Shown: in pieces, positions 1 through 11,602 of the stretch | How positions within the stretch are numbered: the first letter of the stretch is position 1 | Layout: each line of letters opens with the position of its first letter | From: Rhabditophanes sp. KR3021 | Taxonomy: Eukaryota > Nematoda > Chromadorea > Rhabditida > Alloionematidae | Assembly (NCBI GenBank): GCA_963281155.1 | Contig: CAUJLY010000006.1 | Span: 8,804,001 to 8,868,000, forward strand | DNA: 64,000 nt | Direction: 5' to 3' | Position numbers and translations under genes: made by a program | Notes under the pieces: generated by a model | Database searches by the model: none | Seen by the model: only the letters and a program-made list of their open reading frames with translations | What the model was told of the DNA's origin: nothing

Positions 1-213
1 AATCACCAAATTAATTAAAATCACCCTTTTAAACATCACTCAAAATAGAAAGAGTAAAAGGATGGGTGGTGTTTGATGAGGTGAAAACCTTTCATCTATC
101 CTCAAATTAAGCAATTATTACACAACTTTCAATTACTTGTTTACTTCTCGCCCTCATCAATTGTCAATGGGGCTTGGCAGTGAAAGATGTTAATTAATTA
201 AGTATGGACCTAC

Positions 214-3200
214 CGCTGAAATTGGGTAAACATTGGCAATGGTAGCCATTTTCGAGTGACAGGCAGGTTCCATTATTTTTGCAATAGTCTGCGTAACACA
301 TGTCAATTTGTGCATTGCATTGGCCTAGTTTGTCAGAAACGGTTCCAAAGCCAGATGGGCATTCGCAACGATGGCTTTTTTTGCTTTCGAAGGATTTGAA
401 GATAAAGTTATCTGTTTCGTAGACACGACGGCCTGGCCCAACAAATCTAAGCGTTTGGCGGCATTTCTGGTAGTATGGGCAAGGTTCGATGTTGCAAACT
501 TCGTCACTTCCGATTTCTACCTTTCTTCCTAGTAGGCTTGAGATATTACCCATTGCCTCAGAAACTAATTCTTCCACTCTCCATGTATTAATCATGCCAT
601 TTTGCTCGGTAATGAAAAAATGAACCACGACACTTCCATTAACTTCCTGAATATCAAATACAACCACATTTTCCTCAACCCAATGTGAATTGAGCATCGC
701 AATAGATCCAACAAATCTCCTGTACATGTCAACATCCAAAAACTCATCCTTTTTGATGCCATTGATAACAACACCTACAGCTTGTTCAAGTCCCTCCACC
801 GAAATAGGATGATATTTGACATGAGCCAAAGCACAAACTGTATTTGGTCCATCTGCAAAACAAAACCATGCAATTATATAATGGGATAATAAATAAAAGA
901 GATGGTTGCGTGGCCTACCATACCATTAAATATGGCAAGGTGTTATTCATTGGCACGTCTTTTTGTTAACTAACAATAATACTATATAATTTAATGGGTA
1001 ACATTAGAGTGTGTCTACCAAGCTTAATATAAATTAACAAACAAAGTTGATTACGCAAACAAATAGATCTCACTTTAACAGCCATGCATTTGTGTAACAA
1101 AAGTGGCAAGTGTTATTTTAATGGCTTTAATTTTTAATGGATCTTACCAGAAACACAAGTCTTTAGTTTTAAGGACACGTGACGATTCAGGTGTGACAAT
1201 AAATTCAATTTGCCTGTATTTTCGTCCACACTAACTACTTGATTGGCTTCTAAGAAATAAGTGAGGGTTGCATTTTGATCGGGGTCACTGGAATGGAATT
1301 AAGTATGATGTAATTTGCTTGTTTTAATAATAACTTACAATGCCGGAATTGAACCGATGTCTTCTAAGTATTGAGTCGAGTAGCAAGCAATTAACAGGAT
1401 AAACTCTCTTAGTTGAGGTGAGTTGTCATTTTTATCTGTTACGAAGATATGAACTGGGACAGTTGAACTTAGTTGCTTGGAACTGGCTTGTAATTCAAGG
1501 TGAAATTTGTTGATTTTGTCTTCGTAATCAAATTCAACTCTTGTGTAGATGTGAATCGTTTTACTGTCATTGTCGTCAACTCCGATGTCAAAGAATTTTG
1601 CGTCTAATCCACCAAATATTTTAAACTGAATGTCACCATTATCATCAATGTCAGGATCAGTCGCTGACAACGAACCAACCAAAAAACCAGGTGGCATATT
1701 CTCAGGTATATGAAAGGTATAAGATTGCGAGGTGAACTGAGGTGCGTTATCATTAACATCCTTCAACTTGATAGTGACAGTACTCTTGGAAGCCTGTGGA
1801 GGAACTCCCCGATCCCTTGCAATGATAGGCAAGACAAATAGCTCAACCGTTTCCCTATCCAACTTATCATTTATTCTCAAAGTTCCAGACGTCCGGTCCA
1901 ACCTAAACTTGTCCATTTTAACAAAGACATCTTCCTCTTCCAGGAAATAGTCTACAATTGCATTGCTTCCCATATCAATATCAACCGCATTAACTTGCAA
2001 AAACGAAGTACCCATTGCCATGTCTTCTGATATTTCCATAAAATAAGATGACTCCGCAAATTTGGGTGCATTGTCGTTTACTGAAAGTTGGCATTTATTA
2101 AAAAAGTTCATGTGTTTGTATAGATTGTTTGTTATTTAGTATAATTTGCTAAGACTGTACGAGGTTATGATTGTCAAAATTTAAAAGGCATATGTTACAA
2201 AAACAAACTCCCCACTTACTCAAGAGGTGAGCTTTTATCGCAAGTTGTAAGTCATTGCTATCAATAGGATTAATGTGTAAAGTAGACTGTCTATTGTATT
2301 ACACATTCAATAGCTTATTAGTGAAGGAGAACATAAAACAGATGTTTTGAAACTAATTAAGTGGATGGATTAACTGAACAAAAGTATATATTTGCTTTTT
2401 GTCCCTAAATACATAAAATATCCTTTTAAAAGCATGACCTTGTGATATTTATTTGGCAATATTGAATCTTATTATCTTGAACTTACCATCGTCAAGCAAA
2501 ATTTCTAGCAATGTTTCGGTGGATAGTGGTGGTGTTCCATTGTCAGTTACGCTTACTGTTAGAGTGTATGAGCTTTGTGTTTCACGGTCAAGCTGTTTGC
2601 AAACAGTAATTACTCCTGTTTGCTTGTCAATGCTAAATTAGTATGTTAATGAATATATTATGGTGATTAAATTTACAGAAAGTCGGTATGATCAATTTGG
2701 TACGTTAAATTAGCATTTTGGCCACGATCTGTGTCACTGGCTTTCATCTGAACGACATGAAAGCCCATTTTTGAGTCTTCGGGAATATGGACATTGAATG
2801 AGTGTTTGATAAAGAATGGCTTTTCATTGACGTCATTTACATAAATTGTTACATTTGCAAATCCCTTTTGACCACCTTGATCAACAGCAGAAATGACTAA
2901 ATTCATTTCAGTATCCTCAGCATTGAATGTTCTTGTCAATCTCAACAAAGCTCCATCACTGCCTCCCAAATTAGTCAATGAAAAGATATCTTTATCGCCA
3001 GATTCGATCTTATAAAACAACTTTGCATCATAATCAGCATCAAAAGCTTTTACTATTAATAATTGAGCTCCTTTTTGAACATCCTCAAGCATGGTTACTT
3101 CATAATTTGATTTTTCGAAAATAGGAATGTTGTCATTAACGTCCTTAACAAGTATTGAAATTTTACAAGTTGCATTTAGCGAAGGATTGCCACGGTCTTT

Positions 3201-4934
3201 CGCCATTACTTCAAGATCATATGAGGATATCTTTTCACGGTCTAGTTTGTTATTAGTTGTAATTTGGCCCGTCAACTGGTCAATTAGGAAGTCACTCTGA
3301 GTTGTGTTTTTGAAGAGATAACTGATCTCGCCATTTACTCCAAAATCATCATCCATTGCTTCTAGTCTGCCGACCTCGAAGCCTTTTTCTAAATTTTCTT
3401 CTACCAAAAATTCCGTTTGAAAAGTCAAAAAGATAGGCGAATGGTCGTTGATATCAACAACATGGACATTAATTGTGGCTCGACTAGAAAAAGCCGGCTG
3501 GCCCGAGTCCTTAGCCCTGACAACAAAAGTATAGGGACTTAACTTAGGATCTAATTTATCCTTCAAGGTAATTTGGCCACTCTCATAATCTATCGAAAAT
3601 GAGTTTCCTGAAGTTGTCACAATTGAAAAATGAACTTTGCCATTGTCACCGGAGTCTAAATCTGCCACATTTAGAGTAATTAACGAAGCAGGTACTACAA
3701 CATCCTCGTTAACCGTTACATGATACTCGAGCTGATCAAACTTAGGAGCATTGTCATTCACATCCAAAAAGCTGATTTCTACAAATGCCGAAGTATTAAA
3801 AGGTGGATTGCCATTATCTTTTGCAAATACTTTTAAACGAAGCAATGAAATGGTCTCTCGATCTAATTGCTTGTTGGTTTGGATGACTCCTGATTGTGAG
3901 TTTATTTTGAGTAAATCACTACCATTGGTGGCTTGAATGAAATACTCTACTTGACCATTGGAGCCAGAGTCTTTGTCTTGAGCAAATATGGATAGCACAG
4001 TTGTTCCTATGGGTGCATCTTCACGTATGTCAGCAAAGTAGGAGTTTCTCTCAAATATGGGATAGTTGTCTTGGACATCAGTTACATCTACTATTACTAA
4101 TACACTTGTAAATACAGATGGATCTAATCTTTCAAAAGCGGTCACTTTAAGCACATGTTTGGATAATGTTTCGTGATCTAAACCTTTGACGAGTGTGATG
4201 TCGCCGGTAATAGTATCTAGAGCAAACAAGTCTCCTGATCGGGAGTCTTCAGGTGCCGTCATAGAGTAGTATATTTGATGTCTATTTTCATGCTCCCCCT
4301 GATACTGAGGATTAAGCTGTTGAGAGGGGCATCCTCCAGCACTTGAACATTATACTTGTCTTGGGGAAGGCGGAATTGGAGAAACCACTGGATTTCTTCT
4401 TTTAAGCCATCTCTTGGTACGTTTACGACCGGCCACGGCCTCAGACGGTACGATTGCAGTATTAGTATAGTCATTAGAACCCGAGAATGAGGAAAATTTA
4501 CGATGCCCAATTATAAATGTACCACTATTTAGTTGTTTATCATTACGACATTTAAAATGGTAATTTATTTTGATATACGAGTGGTAGAAGCACATTCTCC
4601 TTTTGGCAAAGACCAAGCCACTATCAAAATCGTAAGATATATCAGTAGATTTGAGGTCCGTAATAGAGTTGGTGGGTACCACTTGTTGGTGGTTTTGACA
4701 TGTCTTTGATGGCATCATAAAAATTGGATGTCCCTCATGGAGACAGATTGGTCTTGAGGCAGGTAGGAGGATAGTAGTGTCATTGTTGCCAATAAAGCAG
4801 GACGATGTTTCATTATTGATAGAAAGTGGCAAAACTTCGTACAAGGAAGGGTGATTGATAAGACAGGCACACGATTTTAGTAATAAAAGCGAATATATCA
4901 AGAGGCAGTTATGCAATTGATAGAGTTTTGTCAT
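214..4934 (-). CDS. fmi-1: Flamingo/CELSR-type seven-pass cadherin, N-terminal half (partial, runs off left edge)
   Basis: Planar-polarity and axon-guidance adhesion GPCR; only the ectodomain start lies here. Exons on the minus strand: 4934-2677, 2632-2487, 2080-1339, 1287-1148 and about 851-214; the introns between them are 44, 406, 51 and about 296 nt. The start at 4934 gives a signal peptide (LLIYSLLLLKSCACL), then a Cys-containing prodomain and a basic RKRTKR site. Nine cadherin repeats follow, with linker motifs such as DVNDNAPKF, DINDHSPIF and DKNDNSPQ. The CELSR hallmark YSMxAxxDSRSxxLFxLD is present in EC1. After EC9 comes the CELSR EPCPYYQKCRQTLRF block and a first EGF (CYADYCKNNGTC). 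LamG, GPS and 7TM parts are outside the window. Between 4370 and 4300 the EC1 strand is read in a different frame from both flanks (see findings). Family assignment is firm; exon 1 integrity is not. Confidence 0.9.
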
Positions 4935-6842
4935 TATTAAAAGCAGTGCTCTTTAGGGACTATTCATTCGAAATAGGTACAAATTTCTTTTTTGTTAGTA
5001 TCAATTATAAAAATAATAAATAGTTTGGGTATAATTGTTTTGTTAAGTGGAGGAAAATATATTTTGTATTTATTTATATACTAGGCTGGTGCAAATATAT
5101 ACTTTGGTATTATAAATTAAATGGTTGTATTAATTTGAGAGTGGTCCAAAATCATAAATATATAAATTAAATTTTTGTTTCTGAAATGTGTTTAAAATTA
5201 GAAAATGGTAAATATCATAAAAATAAAGTATAATTAAACAAAATTAAATTGTACTGACTAGGGTAGAAGGCATGTGTGCTAAAAGCAAGGGTAGGATTAA
5301 AATTTAGTTGTGAATATAATTAAAATGTCTTAAAAATTGTTGCTTTGTTAGGTTTTAGTGGTAAAAAAGAAGTATGATAACCATCAAACAGTGCCTTTAT
5401 ATCACTTCTTTTTTCAGCTAATATGTGAAAAGGAGAGAGATATGAAAAGTACTCGGGACAGATATATATTGTACTGACCCACCCTCATTATTGCCTAGTC
5501 TGTCTTATTTGTGTATGATGTTGATGCCCTATTTAACTGAGATGAATGGACAAAAATAGGCGTAAATGGTATAGGTCCAAAAGAATGGCTCGGGTAGGTC
5601 CAAGCTTAATAGCAAAGAGCTTTTGATAAAACATAAAAAGTGTTAATGAATGGTAATACAAAAGGAACACATGAGGATTGTCTTGATAATTTTTAATTAA
5701 CTTTGGTAATTTGAATAAGTAAAAGGAAAGGCGAACGAGGATAATGGAAAATTCAGTAATTTAATCAACCCTACAAACATACCCAAATCAAAGTTAATAC
5801 ACATTTATTTTACTATTAAGTTAGTACACATTTATATTATTATTAAGTTAATACATACAATTAATGTGATTTATATTATTTAGTTTGAAACATACTAATT
5901 ACTAGTTCGGTACATTCTAAATATTAGTTAGTATTATTAAGTTTTTACCTGAAAAGTTGCATCTATAACACCATATGTACACATAAACAAATTAAGGTTT
6001 GTTAGCTGTGCGGTAACTTTTAATAATAATTAATACGCAGTGTGTACAAACTCTTCAAACAGTCATTAAGTTCATCTCTTGAACAAGCAAAACACACCTT
6101 ATTAGCCCTAGATTTATTTCATAACTGTTTTGGAGAAGTCACTTTACTCTTAGATTTGACCAATCCTCTCATGAATGCCGCCTTTAATGTTTAATAACAC
6201 TTTTTTAGCCATATTTAGGAAACAAAGGATAAATAGATATCAAAGATGGCACTCTGACAATGTGTAGTCTAATGAAATGTCAGAAATATTTGATAATAAC
6301 AAAGTGTACACCCTTTTAATAACCAAACAATCAAGATACATCACTTGGTTCCTTTGATATAGCAATCCGGGCAATGTCAAAAGCAACAATTTGGCATTTG
6401 CATCAAAAATATATAGATTATAAAGCACCTCTCGCCATATACATCCAACACATATATTGGTTCCAACCGTTGTCGTCAACTACAATTCTCATTCAAACAG
6501 ATGGATGACCATTTTTGCCGATTTTAATTTAATGTTATCAAAACCTCAAAAAGGGTTAGGCACTTTGAATAAAAGTGTCGACATCTTTCTCGTAATTACA
6601 AAGTATTATTAAATTTAACTTTATTAAATACTCGAGACACACCAATTACACTTCATACCCTACATAACAATAGCTTTAATTATCAATTATATGCATACAT
6701 AATTGGCAACAAATATTAGAAAGTCAGAGCTTTCGATACGTTTGGATAGTATTAGTGTTGTTATGACTATTATATGCCATTGCGGGGTAAAAGTTTTTGA
6801 GTTCATAATAATAATTAAGTAATTTTAAATAAATTATAAAGT
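4935..6842. other. Intergenic, between two minus-strand genes
   Basis: About 1.9 kb of AT-rich DNA holding the likely promoter and 5' region of the Flamingo gene and the 3' flank of the fucosyltransferase. The only structure noticed is a 27-bp tandem repeat at 5791-5860. The 79-codon ORF at 6240-6479 has no recognisable domain and is not called. Confidence 0.5.
5791..5860. repeat. 27-bp tandem repeat, about 2.5 copies
   Basis: Units begin AAGTTAATACACATTTAT at 5791, AAGTTAGTACACATTTAT at 5818 and AAGTTAATACATAC at 5845, so the period is 27 bp with a few substitutions. No function is evident. Confidence 0.7.
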
Positions 6843-7955
6843 TTACAGTAGCTTCCACTTGGATGGAACGTAATTATCGTTCAAGCATCGACTTGCATTG
6901 GACATCCATTTTCGAACATCTTTGTAAACCTTCCTCCGGCCCGTTTTTAATAATTTACGGACTTCTTCACATAAATAGCAAAAAGAAGTGTTTGCTTCTT
7001 TGTACCAGACGTCTTTTCGGAAATCAAAATACTTAAGGTATTCTGTTTCGTTGGCTAATAGATAACTTAAGTACAAAGCCATCTCCTTTCCCGAGTTAAA
7101 ATCATCCATTGCAATGAAGGAGTGCGGGGGCACGTGATTTTCATAGATTTTCCTAACTGACACAATCGGAATTGAGTTGTAACGAATTCGTTTCCAATAC
7201 TTTTCTGTAATATAATCGGTGCAATCTGTGTTTTCTGCAGCTATATAAAAATAAAAATGCTCATACATTTCTCTTTCTTCACTTTTAAGCATTTCTGGAT
7301 AAGGCTTGCCATTGCAGTACCCAAATTTCTCAACATGGATATGTTTTGACAAATCTTTTATGGCAATTTCCCTTCCCGATGAAGTATTACAATGGGAAAC
7401 AAACCAAAGGATGGTATTATTTTTATTGTTAAAGTGAGTAGTTGTTACCTTGGGCTCGAAGAGATGATTTGTTTTGTTTCGGGATTTGTTTAGTTTCATC
7501 CAAGGACCACCATAAGTTTTGTGAATGTCTGAGGTCTTGGCATAGGTGTATGTAAGGTTGAAATAATTGGGCGGATAGTGGTAATCATATTCATTGGCAC
7601 GACTGTGTAATCTATTTACATTTTCTCCCAAGCCATAAATAAATAATTGGGCCGTATTTACTCGCTTAGGTAACCAGGATGATGAGGAACCAGGTGGTGT
7701 TACATGGAAATCATTTATTAATACAGCATGTGCCTGAGACAGTTGCTTTTTGTCTGTCAAGATGTGACAATCAGTATTTGGACACAATTCGTATTCGTTC
7801 TGCCAAGGTCTCTTAGTCCAACTTAATATCGTCAACTAAAAAGACGTAAAAATGTTGATAAAAGTCATATCAAAAAATTAGTTTACTCTTTTATTATCTA
7901 AACTCGAGTGCGTAAACCCACACAAGTAAAGCAAAAGAAGAAAGTTGATAATCAT
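6843..7955 (-). CDS. Alpha-1,3-fucosyltransferase (GT10 family)
   Basis: Golgi/ER-lumen enzyme transferring fucose from GDP-fucose to N-glycans or LacdiNAc-type acceptors. A short first exon (7955-7887) encodes a hydrophobic leader, MIINFLLLLYLCGFTHSS. A 51-nt intron follows, then exon 2 (7835-6843) carries the catalytic domain. The GT10 C-terminal motif is clear: FYIAAENTDCTDYITEKYWK (20 residues), followed by RIRYNSIPIVSV, matching the family pattern of a nucleotide-binding ENSxCxDYITEK loop and a following PIV. The N-terminal acceptor-side domain carries AVLINDFHVTPPG. About 353 aa in total, at the short end for the family because the stem after the leader is only a few residues. The leader could be a cleaved signal peptide or a type II anchor. 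The acceptor specificity cannot be read from the sequence. Confidence 0.9.
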
Positions 7956-8602
7956 CTTTTGAGAAGTGATAAAAAAAGCTCTTTCCATAAATAGTATGAT
8001 AAATACTTTTCCAACACTTTAATGGCTAGTAACGTCCTTATTATACTCGACGCGAAGGGATTAGAATATTTAATTTTAAAATTAAATAATGCACAATAAA
8101 CTTTGAAATTTGAATTAAACCACCAAGTGTACATAATATATATACAATACATCTTTATAAATTTTTTATCTTGTCAGTCAAAACTACTTTTTTAGATTAT
8201 AAATTATTCATAAAAGTAGGTCGCTTACAATTTTAATAAAAAGTTAATGAATATGGTTTGGGGGGTGTAGAAGGAGTATGACTTTATAGTTGTGTATATA
8301 TACAGGATTAGAAAAGGATATGTATACTTTCAAGCTTTTTAATAAGGATATATTACAATACGATCAACAAAAACAAGCAAAATGTTGATATTTTTTAATT
8401 TTTATTCAGCAAATATGGAGACGACAAAAGTTTTTAATTTTGAATACTGTTTCGTAAATCATCTTCATTTGTTATTATTTAGGGAAAGACTCTTTTAAGT
8501 TTATGTAGTCAATCGGAATAAAGAATCACTTTGAATTGGAGAAGTTTGAATTTAAGTAGGTGAAAGTGAAATGATGCACTTTTTTACACTATTTTAATAG
8601 TT
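7956..8602. other. Intergenic
   Basis: About 650 bases between the fucosyltransferase start and the stop of the secreted orphan, both minus strand. AT-rich; the 66-codon ORF at 7952-8152 overlaps the fucosyltransferase leader and resembles nothing. No element was recognised. Confidence 0.4.
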
Positions 8603-8989
8603 TTAGACTTCGATTTCTCGACACATGATTGGCATCTTGCGGTTGATGAACATGTGGCGATAGTAAGCAGTTTCCTTGCAAACGGTCTTGAGAGCCTTCT
8701 TGGAAACAAATGGAAGAGACGGGCGTCCGTGTCTGTCAACAAACTTGAAGTTTCTGAACCTGGGCATCTCAGTGATGACTTCAACAGGAGTGTTCCAGAA
8801 AGAGCCTTGATCCCCTATCCAATTTGTCAAGGCAGTTGGAGTGAAGATTTCAGACATGAAATTGACAGGATTGGCAATAGAATGCTTGCCAAAAATGTTG
8901 TTTGCATCAAAAGTAAAAGGGGGGAATTGATAGCATGGAGCCACAAGAAGAGCAACAATCAAGAAGCCTGATCTGAAGTTAGCCATCAT
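8603..8989 (-). CDS. Small secreted protein of unknown family
   Basis: A 128-aa single-exon protein with a signal peptide (MMANFRSGFLIVALLVAPCY). The mature part of about 105 residues is rich in Phe, Pro and basic residues (DRHGRPSLPFVSKKALK) and has two Cys near the C-terminus (one in KTVCKETAYY, one in PIMCREIEV) that could form one disulfide. I do not recognise the family. The ATG at 8989 is chosen because a perfect splice acceptor (TTCTTTCAG) lies about a dozen bases upstream, as expected for a trans-spliced nematode mRNA. A TATA-like sequence (TATATAAATA) lies near 9096-9107 on the minus strand. Codon use is less AT-rich than the surroundings, so it is very probably real. Confidence 0.75.
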   Translation of the reverse strand: MMANFRSGFLIVALLVAPCYQFPPFTFDANNIFGKHSIANPVNFMSEIFTPTALTNWIGDQGSFWNTPVEVITEMPRFRNFKFVDRHGRPSLPFVSKKALKTVCKETAYYRHMFINRKMPIMCREIEV

Positions 8990-9093
8990 ACTCACCGAAT
9001 CTGAAAGAAGAATAAGAATTTAGTTGAACAATGAAAATGTAGCAGTAAATGTTTAAGTGGATAACTTGTCGACAATTGAAAAGGCCCTGTTAT

Positions 9094-9108
9094 TTATATA
9101 TTTTTGAA
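9094..9108 (-). promoter_or_regulatory. TATA-like box upstream of the small secreted protein gene
   Basis: The minus strand reads ATATATAAATAACAG about 110 bases upstream of the ATG, with a splice acceptor between them. It would suit a short trans-spliced outron. Inferred from sequence only. Confidence 0.4.
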
Positions 9109-9109
9109 A

Positions 9110-9646
9110 ATAATAAAAATAGTTTAAATAATTCAGAAAATGGGATGGGCTCTCGAAATAGAGGCTAAGCTTTTAACAAATTGAATAGAAATGACTTTTT
9201 TTACCTTTTTATGAGTATTTTTCGGCATTTCGACATGAATAAGAGTTTTCTCGAAAATTGGCCAAATTTAATTAATATTTGTGGAGTGAAAGGTACATTT
9301 TTTGGTTTCAAATTATACACAATTGAGTGCATGCTAATTGTATGGAAGTAAGGATATAATTGCACACAATGTTTTTAATTTACCAATCCCTTAATGCCTT
9401 TGTATGATGAAAATGAATTTAAATCATATGCCATAATATGGGAGAGTTTCGAAAGTGTGTCTTTTGACGCCATCTAATAATGGACTTGAGATTTCAAAGA
9501 ATGGCAATTCCATTTAATAAAAATGATATTTCAAAAACTGCACAATTAAAATGAAATCATTTTTGTTTATTCTAACATTGAAAAAGGTAAAGCATTGTAA
9601 TTTGTATACAAAAAAGTAAGCTAAGGTTCTGGGAAAGTATTGTTAT
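9110..9646. other. Intergenic
   Basis: About 540 bases of AT-rich DNA between the promoter of the secreted orphan and the IDH stop codon. No ORF, RNA or repeat was recognised. Confidence 0.4.
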
Positions 9647-10907
9647 TTAGAGAATTTTACGGTCCCACCTCTGGAACTTTCCTACGCCTTGAGAAGTGGC
9701 CTCGATACTTGCCATAATTGCGGCATAGAAGTCCGATGTTGACAGATTACCTCCCATATCTTGGGTTCGCAAATTCTTAACACAAATCACATCAAACAAA
9801 GCATCACTTATCAAATCAGCATGCTCCGAAACTCCCAAATATTTCAACATGTCGACAGCGGCACGGATGAAAGCTGTTGGGTTTGCAATATTCTTTCCTG
9901 CCAAATTGGATCCGGTATTACGAGTGCCCTTAATTATAATGAAAATGATTCACTAGAAAACAAAAAACACTCACAGTTTCAAAAACAGCATACTCAGAAC
10001 CAACATTCATTCCGGGGATTATTCCTGGCCCACCAAGAATCCCACACATAACATTTGAAATGACATTCCCATACAAATTGGGGCTAACCATAACGTCAAA
10101 TTGCTGGGGTCGGGAAACAAGTTGCATTGTGGCGTTGTCAACAATCATACTTTCAAATTGAATTTGAGGATATTCGGCTTTAGCCATTTCACTAACGATC
10201 CTCAAGAAAAGACCGTCAGAAACTTTCTGAATGTTGGCTTTGTGGACAGCCGTCACTTTTTTTCTACCATGAGTAACGGCGTATTCAAAGGCAAATCTTG
10301 AGATTCGTTCTAATTTGTCACGGGTACAAACTTTGAGTGACTCAACAACACCTGACACGGCCTCATGTTCGAGGCCTGAGTATTCACCTTCCGTATTTTC
10401 CCTAATCATGACGATATCAATGCCCTGATGACGAGAAACTACATTTGGAATGGTGGCACAATGCAAAACATTGGCATACAAATCCAGTCTCCTTCTAATT
10501 TCCATGTTGCGAGAGAAAAAGGTCGGGTCATCGTGTTTTGTTTCAATATTTCCTTTTAAGGCAACGGTGTTTCTTTTAATAGAGTTAACAGCCATTTCAA
10601 AGTCGTCTTCCGTGCAGGTAGGTAGAGATGTTAGTTCGTGGATTTCAAAGTCGACGGGAACCATCGCGAATTTGAAGATATTCTTCACTATTTCAACCAT
10701 CTCTGGTCCGATTCCATCTCCAGGCAAAACAGTCACTAAATATCTACCACCAGATTTATTTTTCAAGTTGTTGCATGGCAGGATAGGTGACCGAAAACGA
10801 TCCTTTTCTGTTATCAGCGAGACGGAGGTTGTCTTTAGGCCTGCAGTGTTGAAAACTTTCATCACATGGAAGTTACCCAAGCCTTTTGCAAGTCTATTAA
10901 AATTCAT
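9647..10907 (-). CDS. NAD+-dependent isocitrate dehydrogenase, gamma-like regulatory subunit, mitochondrial
   Basis: Non-catalytic subunit of the TCA-cycle heteromer that oxidises isocitrate to 2-oxoglutarate. Exon 1 (10907-9975) and exon 2 (9928-9647) are joined across a 46-nt GT-AG intron to give YAVFET|GTRNTG. The first 40 or so residues are basic and Ser/Thr-rich with few acids, as in a mitochondrial presequence. Then come [76 protein letters not shown] and [21 protein letters not shown] and ETGTRNTG point to gamma rather than alpha; the tail [13 protein letters not shown] is somewhat beta-like. Length of about 404 aa is normal for the family. Confidence 0.92.
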
Positions 10908-11602
10908 GCTCTAAAAAGGAATGTATGCAATTTATTCTTATATGTAATTTTTATACGAAATTTTTATATGCAATTTTGACAAGAAATTTTCATAAATAAT
11001 GTAATTTCTATATTATGATTAAAATTTCTGTTGACAGCACACACTCGCTAACATAATAAACTTTAAAAGGAATAAGACGAAATGTGAATATTTAGGTACA
11101 TTTTTTCTTCATCCAAAATCAATATGACAATCCAATTTTTTAAACTCGGCACTCAGCTTAATCTACTACTTCCACAGCGACAGTTGGAAAAAAGCAGCTT
11201 GGTCCAGATAGCATTTAAAAATTCAATTTGATGATAATGTACACTTATTCAAACAGGGAAATATTGCTAAGTGTAGTAATGTTTTGAAGAGAGAAAGCTC
11301 AACTATCATCACATTATAAAATTGAAATCAAGTAAATAAGAGAAGAGATTGTTATAGACTTTATTTTATCTTTACAGAATAAGTTAAGATGAAGAGATGG
11401 TATAGTTGCGAGCTAAAAATCAAAGACAACAAAAATGTGTCCTCACAAAAGAGATGCGGTTGTTTTATTCAAACAAATATATACACACCAACCAAAGAGA
11501 ATCTTCTTGAACAATTCTACAAAATTTAAGTTGTGTCTTTAGTTAGGACAGTTATATTAATCTAGTTGTCTTTATAATATTAACACTTCTCATATTTAAA
11601 CT
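10908..11602. other. Divergent intergenic region between IDH (minus) and atlastin (plus)
   Basis: About 700 bases that must hold both promoters. AT-rich, with no recognisable motif beyond pyrimidine-rich stretches that could serve as trans-splice acceptors. Confidence 0.4.
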
